Below, one piece after another: positions 23,301-36,649 of a DNA stretch of 64,000 nucleotides. A program made the position numbers and the translations under genes. How positions within the stretch are numbered: position 1 is the stretch's first letter; the number at the start of each line of letters is the position of its first letter. The notes under the pieces were generated by a model. It was given only the letters and a program-made list of their open reading frames with translations, was not told the DNA's origin and made no database searches. This stretch comes from Pagrus major (lineage: Eukaryota; Chordata; Actinopteri; Spariformes; Sparidae), in NCBI RefSeq assembly GCF_040436345.1, contig NC_133230.1, forward strand, positions 13,092,197 to 13,156,196, in the 5' to 3' direction.

Positions 23301-26300
23301 CCTCCACTGTGCCCCTGTTAACGCTGGTCTGTCCCTTACTGTCAGTCACAGTCAGGGTGAAGCTGTATTTCCCCTCCACCAGGTTTCCAAGAAACAGCAC
23401 TGCCTGGTGGTCAGAGTTGTTCAGAACATCCTATTGAAGAAATAAAAACAAAGAAGAGTTAAAATGTTTATAATTTTTTGGCGATGTTGGTTACAAGGTT
23501 AGTTTAGTTTTATAGACTCACCCCAGCGGCGGGGCTATTATCATCTCTGGTCCACACGTAGCTGACTCCACCTTTGTCATCTGTGGAGTGAGATCCGTCG
23601 AGAATCGCGGTCCTGACGGGCAGAGCGATGGACGGACTCGACACAACATGAGCCACTGGCGGCTGGTCCAGTTCTGGTGGAAAATATTACAAAAAACATT
23701 GAATCAAGACTTGGGAAAACACTGTCAACATTGTAGATCGACTATTATCCTCCAACATCGTAACAACACTTTTCAGGTGTTTACTCAGGGGACATTCAAT
23801 CCGGTAAATCCGAACTAAAGCCCTTTAAAAAAGACCAAAGTCAAACAATAACACTGATGGAGGCAGTGGGAGATCAGCAACTCCTTTGTTCCGAGAGGTA
23901 AAATGACTGTTTTTGTCAAAGGAGCCTGGTGGCTTTGGAGAGAGCGATATAAAGCTTCAGTTTCCCATTGGAAAAGGGCTTTCTGACGGCAAGGTGAAGC
24001 AGTGAATACATTCTAAATATATCATACACTTAAAGGGATATTGATTTTTTTTAGGTTGACGTGTTTTTTTTGTTGTTGTTTTTTTTTGGGTGGCTTTATA
24101 CGTTTTGCTGCTTCCCCCCTCTACAGCAGTATATTGCTTGCTGGGGTGTGCCAACTGCCATTGACTGTAGGCAATATACCGACTCTGGGTAAGTAGGTCA
24201 ACCTCACACAAACCCACTTCACATAAACTGAACCATCTCTTTAACCTATTTATATTTTTGAAATTAAGCACCCAGTTTCTCTTACTTGAATGCACATTTG
24301 TTGTCTTTTTTGGATTAACAAACATTCTTGTGGGAGTGACCCCCGAATCCAACAGGACAGTCTGAGGTTTTAATTGCATTAATGCACCATTGCCAAGACA
24401 ATAGCACAAACACATTCAGACCCTTGTAATCACATGGTAAATGTTATTATGTCCAGTCCATGTAATTATGAAAAGGGAGGGGAGGGATAAGATTTCCTCT
24501 TTCATTTTTTATTAACCAGTTTGTTTGGATACTCTAAGACAGAGGTTTTTTCTCCTATTATTTTAACACTGTGATAAGAGAAACTTCTGCTTTAAACGAT
24601 TTTAAACATAAATATAGCAGCACACAACTATTTGCTATATAAAGATATAGTGGAGTAACAGCATCCTGACCAGAGAATAAAGTCACACTTTATATGTTTG
24701 TTGTTATGCAAGCTTCTCTATTCTTTGTTTTGGTAGCCGGGCTGGCCATGTGTGCATGTTACTGCATGCGAGTTGCTCGTTACAAGCTGTTAAAGGGCTC
24801 CGACTTGACTCGGAGCTGATTTTTCTTCTCCTCGACGTGCAAGTAACTTGATGGGCACATAAGGTTACAGACTAAAGTAGTCACGATAGTCAATTTGCTG
24901 TTACAGATATTATGAGGTATTTCTGCAAATGTTGTCGTCGCTGGATGACGCTAAATGACGCATATAGCGCCTTTAAAAAACACACACGGACATGTACTGG
25001 TAAAGCTTTAAATTCCAGATGCTTCCTTAATTACAAATTCATATTTAAAAAAATCATCTATAATCCTCACCTGTCTGATTCCATGCCCCTGCCAGCTAAG
25101 AGAGACGGATTATCTCACACACACAGACACACACAGACACACACACACACACCTCCTAACCTTCTCTGACGATGACCGTGACCATGTCGCTACTCTGCAG
25201 CTTCCTTTCGTCAGTTACCATCAGGGTGAACTCGTACGTGCCGACCTCAAGACCTGTCACCGTGGCAACAGCGCCGTCTGCATTCTCGATCTTCACACCA
25301 TCGGGACCCCTGATGGAGGAACAGACGGACGGAGACACAAAAAGGGGACGTGAAGGAGAGTTTACTGTAGAAGGAACAGTTTTTATTTTGTTCATTGGCG
25401 TTTAACTGTATTCTGTTTATAGGTCTGTTTGTGACTGACTTGGTTTGTTTCCAGTGGTAGGTGGAAATCTTCTGGTCGTCGCTGCTCTTACTGCCATCCA
25501 GCGTGGTCCGATCAACCGGCAGCGTCAGCTCTTTCTCCGGTCCTGCATCTGCTACTGGTGGCTTATTGTTTTCTGGAGGACGGAGAGTTGAAAGGGAAAC
25601 TAAAAATACATCTTTCTTCAACATCTAGTGCGAGCTAACAAAGCACATCACCCCTTAATCATCAAAATGGAGTCAAAGTATAAAAAGCATTTCAAACTGT
25701 AAAATTGATGTTTGAAAAAATGTTTGGTTCACTCGGTCAAAATGCATAATTTCTCCAGCTTTCATCCCAATCAACAGTTTGGCAGATGGAGGAATATTTC
25801 ATTCAGAGGTGAGACAGGATTATAATATGACGATGGTGTGATGTTACCATACATACATTGAGGTTAAATTTAATTCTACAGCTTACAGGATTGGTTGCTC
25901 GATAATAGTAATTTTGTTGAGTGTATTTCCAGAGGTGGGAGGTAACAAAGTACAAATACTTTGTTTGGTCAACGTGTTTTTTTATCAAAGAACAGCAGCC
26001 CTCCTCTGAAAGACTCTGACCAACAACACGCTGACATTTCTTTCAGATATTATCACGCAACCGGTTGACATAGCCTGACCTTGCAGGTGGATGTGAGTTC
26101 ACATAACAGATCCTGTTTAAACACCGAACATCGTCTTGCCGGTGTGTGTTTGCTGTCTACAGTCCACACTGGGCTCTTATCAAGCTGAGCATACACATAC
26201 ACCTCCCATTCACTGAGTCAGAACGCTGTTAAGCAAACGTAAAGCAAATAGAGTCTCCTATCAGCAGCTTAATAAACACATCAGCTTCACACATTATAGA

Positions 26301-29300
26301 GAGAAGTATAAATGAACTATTGCTCTGTATGCTCTTAAGATTTCATGTGTATGTTTGTGTAAAGTCTGTGGGAAAGAGTAAGAGCAAACAACAAGTGTAC
26401 ACTGAATAAATACACTTAAAAATATGATTATTATAAAAATGTAAGTAAAGAGTGACAATTGTACTGTAATTAATACCTTCACTGATGATACTCATAAAAA
26501 GTTCTCAGTTGGCATCTTTTTTGTTTACCTGGCTGCACGATGACTGTGACCTGGGCGGTGTCCTGCTGTCCAGATGAGTCCGTCACAGTCAGCTGGAAGG
26601 TGTAGTCTCCCTCCTGCATGGCGGACAGCTGCAAGATCGGTGTCCGAACACCCTACAAAGCACAAAAAAGATGCCACTGTCAGCCATGATGCTCTTATCC
26701 AGGCAAAAAACAACTAAAACATGAGCATTAATGAATTGATTAACTCTCCAGAATTCTCACCTGCATCTCCACCACCTTGTCTTTGCTCTCAGGGCTGAGG
26801 GACCACTCATAGGACAGGTTGTCATGGTCGTCGGTGCTTTGGTTGCCGTACAGAGAGATGGAGTTACGTGGCAACTGGATGACCTGGATGAAAAAAGAGG
26901 AAAGACCAGCTACTAGTTACCAGCTGACGTTGACATTTTTACCCGACTTCACATTCATAAGGTCAACAATAATGGTGGTTTAGGGCATCAAAGAAGAGAG
27001 CCATGACAATAGAGAATACTTCAGACCTGGTTCGGACCAGCATTGGCCACAGGCCGGTAGTCCTTGGCTTTGTTGACAGAGAGGGTGGCCTGTGTCGAGT
27101 TTGTGGCTCCGTCTGAGTCCGTCACTGTCAAACTGAGAAAAGACATTCATTAGATAATCAGAGGCAAATCACATGAGATGATGTGTTTGCTCACAGACGC
27201 CTTTGGTTTTTGGCGTTCTACAGCTTCTTGGAAAGTATAACTTAATGAGCTGCGCTTGACAAGTACAATAAGCAAAGTAGTTAATTATGAGACTGACAGA
27301 ATGCAAAGAAGTGCTGAAGTGGCATTCGAGAGACAATTTAACTTCAAGTTGGACAGCCTGAGTGACTCAACGGAAGAGTTAGTCATTGAAAACACTCTCT
27401 GAAAGCTGAACTCACAAACAAACCAAAGGAAAGATAATTTGGATCTGGAGACTGGCCAACTGATAATGAGAACTGAATAAATGGAAGCTAAAATTGATCA
27501 GGAAACAGATAAAGCAAACACTCGTTTTTACCCCGATGTATCCGTCATCATCTCTGCTTTACATCCGGCCAAAGATTCCTCTACTTTTAATGTTATGATT
27601 AAGACAGACATACTGTATATAGAGAAATGAGGCCCAGGATTCAAGATGCTAACAACAGGTTGCTTGAGTGGGACTCAAAGTTCAAACAATGTTGTCCAAG
27701 GTCCACCTGTACCTGAATGTGTAGTTCCCAGGCACCAGGCTGGTGAGGGTGAGGACGGGCGTGTCAGCAGAGACCTTCTCCTCCCTCAGGGGACCTTTAA
27801 CCTCCTCCCAGTGCCACGCCACCACCTTATCATCATCAGTGCTCTCTGAAAGGCACAGGGGGAAGGGAAACGGCAACATATTTTAGGTGCAAAGCCTTTC
27901 ACTGGTGTTTAATGTGTTTGTCATGTGAGACACTCACGGCTGCCGTCTATGACCGTAGAGCTGGTTGGCAAGGAGATCTCCTGGAACTTTGGAGAAACTA
28001 CGGCAACAGGAGGCTTGTTTACCCGTGGCTCTGTCAGGTGGAAAACAAGAAATTAACTCGCTTACTGAGCTCCACATCAGCCGTTTGTGACTGAGGCAGT
28101 ATGAGAAGTCAGTGGCTGCTTTGGCATAACTCTCTAAAATACAACTGTGTGTGGGAGGAAGGCAGCCTCGTCTTCCAGCGAAAAAGATCAGTGTTTATTC
28201 AGTCAACATGGAGAATTTCAAACTATTGACACTCAGTTAGGGAAGACAGTACCTCCAAACATTAGTCATGGCCTTCTGACAACAGACTGCAGCAGTACAG
28301 CCACATCATATAACCGCTTAGTTTAATTAGAATTAGCATGTACAAATTAGACTTGGTCATTATCAAGCCCAGCCCAAAGGTCCATAAAGGAAAGCACAGT
28401 ACAAATAGCTACATACATCACGACAGTCACGACATTAAAATTTTTTATAGCTTTTTTTTTTTAAACATTAATCTTAGCAGTTAAAGCAGTAATAACAAAA
28501 AATTGTGGCTGTACGTTCGCTTACCCAGAGGCTTACCCAGACACACAACCTCCTCGCCACCATAGTTTTGCAATGTATGTAGTTGTGTGGTGTGGTGGGC
28601 GGGACACTGAGTGAGACTACATTTGCTACTATTTAAATAAATACATGTTGTAAATCATCCCAAGGGCTTTATGGATTTTTGTCAGGTGAAAATTCAGTAA
28701 AACCAACAAAAATTGTTGAGGTTTCAAATAAACAAAACAACTTTTAAGACCACTAAAGGATAAATGAGATGTTGCTGAATGTCAGACCTCACCTGGTTTG
28801 ACTGTGACATTCACGTAACCCTCTCCATGAGCCCCGTCCCCGTCCACTGTCACCTCAAACTCATACAGGCCCACAGTCAGCTGAGAGAGGAGAGAGCAAG
28901 CAAATTAGGCAAAGCAGAAAGAGGAAGTAATCTTTTTCGGTCTTTTTACACACAACTGAAACCTTCTGTTTATAAATCCGCAGAGCTCCTCCAGCTGCAT
29001 GTTTTATTTTTAGCAGAACATGAATATGAAACATGTCGTCTTTACCTTGCTAAGTTTAAGAGTCGTGCTGTGCTTCCCCTCCATCTCTCCGCTGTAATCT
29101 TTGGGATGAGTTATCAGACGCCAGTCAAATGCATAGTTCGTCCCTGTGAAGACGTAGCAAAATTAAACAAATACATTAAATAAAAAACTGCGCGTGCACT
29201 TAATTAAAATTCAACAGATAAGGATAATTTCCGGTTCAGAGAATCCGGTATCGGTAGAGCATGTCGAGGAGGGATCAAGGGATTAACAAAAGTATGACGT

Positions 29301-32300
29301 GCATTCCTCTCTTGATAACTGTATAATCTATTTCCAGTGTGGATATGAAATTTCCTGGCAAGTGTTTGATGTGACATACAGTATGCAGATGGTGACTCAG
29401 AAATACATCTCATCAAGCAGGTCGTACTTCATAACTACATCATGGTATACCAAAATTATCTCAACATGCTTGATGACAGCCTCATAGAGGGCTTATATAA
29501 CTCAGTTTCATCTATATATGTTAGAAAATAATTAGAAGATCATCCTCCATGTGTAATAAATTGCTGCTACATATTAATGACAATTACGCGCAGGTCGGGA
29601 AACTTCTGTGTGACAAGTTTCCAGTTTGTTTCCTGGTGATAAATTGCAACAGTTTGGATAATAACATCATGGTTTTACCTGCTGATGTCGGGACCACGAA
29701 GGCGTTGAGTTCGACCTCGTTGCGGGGCAGCGTGACCTCCACACTCTCTCCTGCTGACACCACAAGCTCCCTCACTGTCGTGGAAAACAACACAGAAGAA
29801 AAAAAAGACAGTAAAAAACACAGGAACTGCTCAGAGAGTAGAAAATTAAACAGGAGGCACAATAACACAGTCAATTTCCACAATTTTACAGCACCAAATT
29901 AAAATCACGAAAAAAATGTCTCCCTTGTACTTTACACAACACGTAGGGTAGATAAATGAAGACCTATGTTGGTCACAACGCATGTTCATTTTAACAATTA
30001 TTGCCATGTAAAATAAAGGCATTTTATTTTTTAACAAATTCTACAGTGTGCCTTGGACTGTTTTTGAAGGACTGTTTCTGCACCTGTGCAGATAGAAACC
30101 TGCAGTCTGCACAGGTGTTTGGAAGTTACCCACGTCTATATATATATATATATACACATACATACACACACCTGTGCTACAAACCTGCAGTTAGGTTTCA
30201 ATCTGCACAGGTGCTTGGAAGTTACCCATGTCTATATATATATATATATATGTTTTCATTGTTACTTCATGGGGGATGGGTTGAGAGATTTGATGAGGAA
30301 GGAAAAATTATGTGCAATTGAATTTAGAGCAAGCTATAATACAGTCCTGTAGCCTATTACCACTAAATAAATAAATCAATAAATGGTGCTCCTACAAATT
30401 CCATAATGAAGCTCAATGTTTTCAATTCAGTAGACCCACTGTCTGATATCAACGTGTTGGTGTCGTTCCTCGAACATCATTATTAATGTTGCTCCTGGAC
30501 CATCATTGCAACTGATCAATAAAGCTTTTGTAATGTCACAGCTTGGTGACTGGGTTGAACACATATTTTTCAGCTCTTTTCTACCAAACCATATTTTCTT
30601 AATCTGATCCAAGTCTTTTCCTTTCCTAAACCAAACCGGGACGGAAAAATTGAAACAGAAGTGAACTTAGTGTAAAAATAGTAAGTGAACACTATAATAT
30701 GATGTTCTAGACAGGACACAAACACTAGTCTCCTGAATGAGAGTACTATACGTCACCCATTTAGCAACAACAGCTTGCCTCCAGATGTCGTCACTTTGTT
30801 AAATTATGGTCCTGGAGCAACATTAATTATGATGTTCTAGTTACAACACCAACGGGGCGGTATCAAATACATCTCACTAAACCCTCTCTGCCCAGAAACA
30901 CCTGTAGTGTGTCACCCATTCCACAGCCCAGTTGGTAGCACAGGCTTTCCATTAAATATGTTTCAGTCTCCAAGCTCAAGCTGAGATGCAACAGGAAAAA
31001 ACAAACTTCTATCATCATCAGACTTCTTTCAAAACCACAAGAGATATTAGGCAACTGTTCTCACAGGCGGAGCAGAACTCCACATGACTAGTAAACTGAT
31101 CATGGTGTAAAATCGGTTTTCCTTTAAGACAAACTATAATTTGCGTAAAGAGGCAATGGCATTGTGAGATGTTGTCTTTCAGAATCACGAGTTCTTGTTG
31201 TGTATGCAAATCTAAGCTCCTCATAAAATGCAGCTGACCTTCATACAACTCCTCTGTTTTAACTTCTATCAGCTCAGCTTGTTATTGCTTCCTTTAGTAA
31301 ATATATTAAGAGCTAAAAAGATGTTAACTTTAATGCCAGGCTTTGTTTTGCATATGCATTGGTGCCAGTCTTCGATCTTATACCAGTCAAATGGAGATAT
31401 TGTCCTTCAGGGAGGAGACACTGATCATACAAGTTATTCCTGTTTGTAGAAGCCCAGCATGTCTCAGCACATTCCTACTGCTTACTCTCATTCGGCTTCA
31501 CACCCACACCGCATGTCGCTTTCATCTAGAAAAATAACATCTGAGCAGCCTGCCATAAAATCTGTGGGCAAAGTACATCTTCATTTGGTCAAACATCAGC
31601 CGAGGCATAAACAAAGAAGGAACAGTAGAGGATCTAAAAAATTGGAGCGTGCGAGACAGAAAAATGCAAACTTAAAGGATAAAGATGTATTTTAAGCAAC
31701 TTTAGTGTTGAAAAATGGGACGTGAGAGTCGTGTGAAATCTTCCTCCAAGGCTGCAAAACCACAGTGCTGCTACATTATACATTAGTTCATAATTAATAA
31801 ATGAAGACAAGACAAATTACTGAACGAGCTGAAAATAGGTGATCGCTGTCTGGGCAGATAATGGCTTCCTTACCAGCCTGAGTTGGAGTTGTGATGATAG
31901 CAGGCGCTGTAGGTGTGCTGACATCGCTGCTATTGGAAGACGCAGCAGTGTTGACGGTGTCCTCCGTTGAGTTCTGCTGTGATGGAGCTGGAGCGGTGTC
32001 TGCGCTCCCATTGGCTGACTGGCTCAGGTTCTTCTGGGCTGTTTGAAGAAGTGTGATGGTGCTGGGAACTGTTGGAATTTGGTGAGCAGTTTCCAGTTTG
32101 GGACTTCCCTGTAAAAATGTAATATTGGGAAACGAGGAGCCATTTTATTCACATTTCCATCTTCATGTTTCTATGTTATTCATTTCTATTTGTACACTCC
32201 ACCAGAGCATCAATTAAAGTTTAGTTTCAATTAATCTACCAAAATGTTTCTACGATTAATCCATTAATTGTGTGGCCCCAAAGCCCAAAGTCACATCTTC

Positions 32301-35300
32301 AGATTGCTTCTTTTGTGCAACAGTCCAAAAATCACAGACTCTTCATTTACTATTATACATGATAAAGAAAAGCAGCTGATCTTCACATTTAAGAAGCTGG
32401 AACCATCATATGTTTGACATGTTTGCTTAATAATTTTCCTCAAAAAGAGAAAACAAAAAGAAAGAAGAAACAGCTCTTTACTCCAACCAATCTACCACTG
32501 CACTTCTACATGTCAAGTGTGATTGCAAGAATGAGGGTGAGAAGAATTTAAGACAGAGCGACAAAGAAAGGGGAAGAATATTGGCTGACTTAAGGTAGTG
32601 TTGGTACATAAGGCAAACTAATTAAAAACATATGCAAACAATGCAGCAATCAATACAAACTTCAAAAAATGAATAATATTCATTTACCGTTACCGTGCTG
32701 GTAGGTTTTCTTGAGTGCGTTGCGTGGCTTCCTACATTCTGTGCTGGACGAGCTCTTCTACGTCTTGTTAAGACGGGACCCTTAAAATAAAGTAAGAGAG
32801 AACATTTTTTAGAAAAATATTTTATAAACTACTAAATATACACCTTAATTCAGGGTATCTGCTGATAAAAATTCCAGATCTGATGCAAGGGCTCTCTTTT
32901 TTCTCCCACTTAAAAACTTAAAAAGGAGCTTCACAGTGAAACAGTGTTGCAGGACTGAAGTAGATGGGGACATCGAGATCCAATTCCACTTAAAGCTATT
33001 AGTTAATAATTTTTTTCCTGGTTGCATCACCCTCATCAATGACATCTAAAGAGGCATTTTAAAAACTGGTCATTTAAATAAGTCTAGATGTTGTTTTTCT
33101 ATACCTTTGAGAGCAGCTGGAGGAGGCCAAGGGACTCCTTGTGGGGCTGGGGCAGGGAGGCGATGAGGCAACCCCTCTCCCGCGTGCAGCTGAGAAGCAC
33201 ACATCGCCCGCCGAGGCTCCAAACGGCATTGCAGTTTGGGTTCAAGCAGCAGGCCTCCCAACACGTCGCCCCGGCTCTCCCGTCTGCCAGAGGGTGCCAA
33301 CCGAGGGAGATGGTGCTGCTCCAGTGGATCCCCAGAACCCCACCGGTCACTCGGCAGAGAGTGGCTGACACACCTGGGCGGGGACAGAAGGAGGGAGACA
33401 ACACAGTGTATTTTAGTGACTTGACATGTTTAAAAAGTCACTGTGAGAGATCGATACCTTTGCAACATGGTCATAATAAAAAAGGATGGAGGTTGCTCAT
33501 GATAGAGTTAAAAGGTAATGAAATGATTTCCCCACCGGAGAAATTTCTAAAAACACTTTAGAGACGCATCTAATTTGATCAAAAGGATCTGCCACAAGCG
33601 GCATCACAGTTCGGCCAGCGGGCAGTGATTCCCAGGCTTTTCAAGATTTCACTTGTTTATATCAATCAGGGCATTGTTGGGTACTCTTGGCATTGTCAAA
33701 GGCAAAGGGGCAAAGTAAAACCCACAGCGAATTCCGGTCCCAACTAGCGAGACTTTTCACAGATTAGGCTTTGACTGAACATTTCTCAGAAAGACCGACA
33801 TGCAGCCGCAGTTTGAGCAGTCAGCCAAGTCAGCAGCAGAGAGAGGAAGTGAGGCTTTTCCCTGACAAAACAAGACACTGATTAAAACCCCAAGCACAGT
33901 ATGCAGTACGAGCGAAACTCCATCCTCTGAGCCAGACCATATCAGACTCATATCAGCACTGCAGTGAGCTGGTAGTTAGCAGGAGCATGAGCCTTTCAAG
34001 TATCAAATTAAGTCATTTCAGTCCAGTCATTGTCCCACATGAGAAATGCATTGTGCAGCCAGGTACAATGAAACAGCACAGACTATAAAATGCCACAGAC
34101 TGTAAAAGTAACACAAGGAGAAATGGGAGGTTATATTTCACCTCCAGTTAAATGAATGTCAACACAAAGCCGAACTAGCCGTGAATAACAGCAAAGGACA
34201 AAGAGTCACTCTGTGATTTATATGCAGTTGCAATAAAAAGAAACTACTTTTGTTTGGAAGGAGATCAAAACCTCAAGCTAAAAATCATATACTGCAAATA
34301 TCAGGAATGATCACTTGTGTCATTTATTAGCTGCCTCCTTTGAACAGTATTCTCCACTACATGGAGAAAAGGTGTGAATACATGCAGCCAAATGCTTTTT
34401 CCTTTAAGCGCATCAAGAAAATCTGAAGTTATTTTTATACCCACAAAACAGGTGAGAAAAAGGAGCTGGTTACCTCGCTAAGAACCTGCATCTAAAAGCT
34501 CACTACCTTGGGCATAAATCCCAGGAGGGACAGGGCAGGAAATGAGCCCCCAAGCCTGGAATAATATGATTTGTTGTGATTTGTAGCTAGCCAGCCACAA
34601 TACATTAACCAGTGTTTGCAGCTGAATGAGTGTTCGTAGTTGTCCTCTCCATAGTTGACACTAGATTTTCACCCTGCTCACTATGGCTGCTCCTTCTTGA
34701 TCAGCTGTTCCCTGCAATATTTAAAAACAAATCTGCTGTCAAAAAAGGCCCAAAATGCCCATATCTTGACTTGTATTTATTCATATTTCTTATTTCTTTC
34801 TGCTGGTGTGTTGCTTTGCCTGTGTATGATACTCTTGTTCTTGGTTTATTTTGTCTAAAGCATTTGTCTGCTAGCTTGAGCCTGTTGCTTGTGTGCTCGA
34901 CTGTACATCATTTATGCAGCGTTTGTGTCATGCACTTGTATGCAAATAGTTTGTGTCCTGAATTTTTGGATGTGTACTGTTGCTTTTTAACCTTTGAGAT
35001 TTTATTTTTAGCTCCTACTCCCCTTCCCTCAAGAGGCATCGGGCATGACTTGTCTGGTTAAATACAGGTCAAACTAAATAAATAACACATTTTTGACAAA
35101 TAATTGCTGTCAGTGCTAGTGATAAATACATTTATTTGACTGCTTCACACCCCGTGTGTTGCCACTTGAATGCTTTTACTGTGAACTAACAGCAGAAGGA
35201 AATGTTGGTTTGTATTCACATAATACAGCTCTGATACGGCTGTGGGAGAGTGAACATCAAACAGTGATGCTGATATCGACAACATGAAATTACAAAGAGC

Positions 35301-36100
35301 AACACTGGATTACATGCTGCACTATATCTTGCGTATTCCTAGTGTGGAGGCAGGCAATGTCCTTTGAGAGCTTGTCCTGCTCATGGCAAGGCCGTCAACA
35401 TTTATGGTGGCCTCAACAGAAAAATGAAAAATCAAACGAGACACCGTTCATCAGGACATCTCAGATGGAGCTATAACTGCTACCATGGCAACGAGGGAGC
35501 TAAGGTTGACTTTATCAGTCAGAGTAACTCAAGTCTGGAAAAACACAGGTCTTGCCAAATACAAAATCACACAAAAGCAGTACAGTTTGTTTGAGAAAGG
35601 ACCCTTTGGCCTCAGTTTAGTCATCCCACCCCTTGTCCACTCTGTCTCCCGCCCCTCAATACACACACAGATACACAATGTCTACACACAGAGACCCTAT
35701 TGTCCTGTTTCACATTGTAACCCACTGAGCGGGGTGGCATCAGAAGGACAGCCCACATACACACAGTAGGGGTGCCAACAGTCTTCTACTTCTCCGCCCG
35801 AGTTCAGTAGGACAGTAAACACCAACTAACAACCTAAAACTATCCAAACATCCTTACACCCACCTTGAGTAATCAAAGGCGTGCAACCCTACAGTGCAGA
35901 TGAGAGCTCATAGTTCAGGAAACACAGATGTGAATTTTCTTATCAGTTCTCAGTCAACAAATGTGGTTTTGCCTGGCGAGTTTAGGTGGGGATCGGTTTA
36001 TTTTACCTGTGGGAGGAGCAAAGAGCCAGAGGTAGGTCAGCGGTAGGAGAAGGAGTTGAGGTAAGCTCCAGCTAAACAGCTTGTGGCGTGCATAGGACAT
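20355..36100 (-). CDS. kiaa0319l: KIAA0319-like protein (PKD-domain membrane glycoprotein, AAVR ortholog), complete
   Basis: Type I membrane glycoprotein of the endosome/Golgi and cell surface. There are 22 coding exons: 36100-36007, 33373-33105, 32780-32688, 32108-31874, 29774-29679, 29143-29046, 28880-28793, 28030-27938, 27845-27713, 27132-27027, 26883-26761, 26652-26529, 25572-25440, 25309-25161, 23673-23522, 23430-23292, 22408-22249, 22143-22001, 21665-21543, 21046-20956, 20784-20693 and 20551-20355 (2931 nt, 976 aa; human 1049). The order is signal peptide (residues 1-31), MANSC-like cysteine domain (about 32-121), Ser/Thr-rich linker (122-230), five PKD repeats (about 232-708), cysteine-rich stalk, transmembrane segment (about 851-879) and tail with YKML. 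The C-terminus ([12 protein letters not shown] to REELL) matches KIAA0319L rather than KIAA0319. The product is intact, with all phases consistent. Confidence 0.95.
22690..23045. repeat. Dispersed 'CCGATAT' type repeat
   Basis: This intronic stretch has repeated words such as GCTGATATTTTC, TGCTGATATATGC, CCGATGCCGATATTTC and GAAATGCTGATATC. Similar fragments occur near 40545-40600 and 57415-57495. They resemble degraded hAT-derived repeats of fish genomes. No coding content. Confidence 0.4.
23674..25160 (-). other. kiaa0319l: kiaa0319l intron 14 (between coding exons 14 and 15)
   Basis: This 1.5 kb stretch has no exon. It holds T-rich runs near 24045-24090 and ends, next to the exon 14 donor, in a CA microsatellite. 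The open frame at 23957-24415 (minus) has no recognisable similarity. Confidence 0.6.
25115..25152. repeat. (CA)n microsatellite, interrupted
   Basis: CA dinucleotides with two GA-type interruptions, directly beside the coding exon 14 donor (exon ends 25161). Confidence 0.9.
29775..31873 (-). other. kiaa0319l: kiaa0319l intron 4 (linker exon to first PKD exon)
   Basis: This 2.1 kb intron has no exon that I can support. It contains the 96-bp tandem duplication at 30081-30251. Apart from that I see only AT-rich sequence. Confidence 0.6.
30081..30251. repeat. 96-bp tandem duplication with inverted repeats and (TA)n
   Basis: The block TCTGCACAGGTG, TTGGAAGTTACCCA, GTCTATATATA occurs at 30106 and again at 30202, an offset of 96 bases. 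Each unit carries an inverted repeat: CACCTGTGCAGA (30081-30092) with TCTGCACAGGTG (30106-30117), and CACCTGTGC (30169-30177) with GCACAGGTG (30205-30213). Both units end in a (TA)n run. Confidence 0.85.
32200..32420. repeat. Common fish interspersed repeat (GATTAAT / GCAACAGTCCAAAAATCAC type)
   Basis: It contains GATTAATCCATTAATTG, then GCAACAGTCCAAAAATCAC and AGAAAAGCAGCTGATCTTCA. These are words I recognise from an abundant percomorph dispersed repeat, probably a hAT-derived MITE. A related short fragment lies near 60060-60090. Confidence 0.5.
33374..36006 (-). other. kiaa0319l: kiaa0319l intron between signal-peptide and MANSC exons
   Basis: This 2.6 kb intron has no supported exon. The part at 34640-35095 looks like a retrotransposon tail. 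The remainder is ordinary AT-rich sequence. Confidence 0.6.
34640..35095 (+). mobile_element. Probable LINE 3' region
   Basis: It ends in GACTTGTCTGGTTAAATACAG followed by AAACTAAATAAATAA. This 'ctgnctggttaaataaagg' ending is a recurrent terminus of fish LINEs. No reverse-transcriptase motif is left. Confidence 0.4.
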
Positions 36101-36357
36101 TTTCCACAAGGACCAAGGACCTAGAAAAAGGAAATGGAACTATGTTAGCGTGCTTTAATATTTCCTCAGACAAAAAGCCGCCATAGCAAATCATACTACT
36201 GACATTCACTTCATTAAAGTAAGCTAACATTCAGTTTTTTCAGTCCTCTCCCATCAACCATTAGCATCTGGTTAAAAAGTAGCCGAGCATGCCTATTAAA
36301 CAACCTGTAAAACACGTCACGCTTACGTGAGAACCTTCATCAACACATCATGCTTAC

Positions 36358-36477
36358 CTTTCTCCCGGCCAGGCGGTGGAAGAAAGAGATGCAGGGAAGA
36401 GAGAGGGAGCGAGGAGTTAGGTTGGCAGCAGGGTGCTGCTAAGAGGTGACGGGTGAAGACGGGTCAACACCAGCACT
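36358..36477 (-). other. kiaa0319l: Probable non-coding 5' exon 2 of kiaa0319l
   Basis: On the minus strand a good acceptor (GATCTCTTCCTCAG) opens at 36477, and the donor GGGAGAAAG|GTAAGCATG closes at 36358. The 120-base block contains no ATG. It would join the signal-peptide exon, which begins at 36120, 20 bases before the start codon. Confidence 0.5.
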
Positions 36478-36649
36478 CTGAGGAAGAGATCCAACATGGC
36501 CGCCTCTGGGGCCTGCACAGGCTCAGCTCCTCAAACACAACGCTAAAATGCAAGAAAACAAAGAAAAATGATTTTAACCTATTTAATATCATTCATGTCA
36601 GGATGAACAAACGTGTGTTTTACTTAATGGAATGAATGAATGAAAAAAC

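Noticed and set aside
33088-33561. 157-codon open frame on the plus strand
   Set aside because: Antisense to the MANSC-domain exon of kiaa0319l. The minus-strand reading has the cysteine pattern and fits the neighbouring phases.
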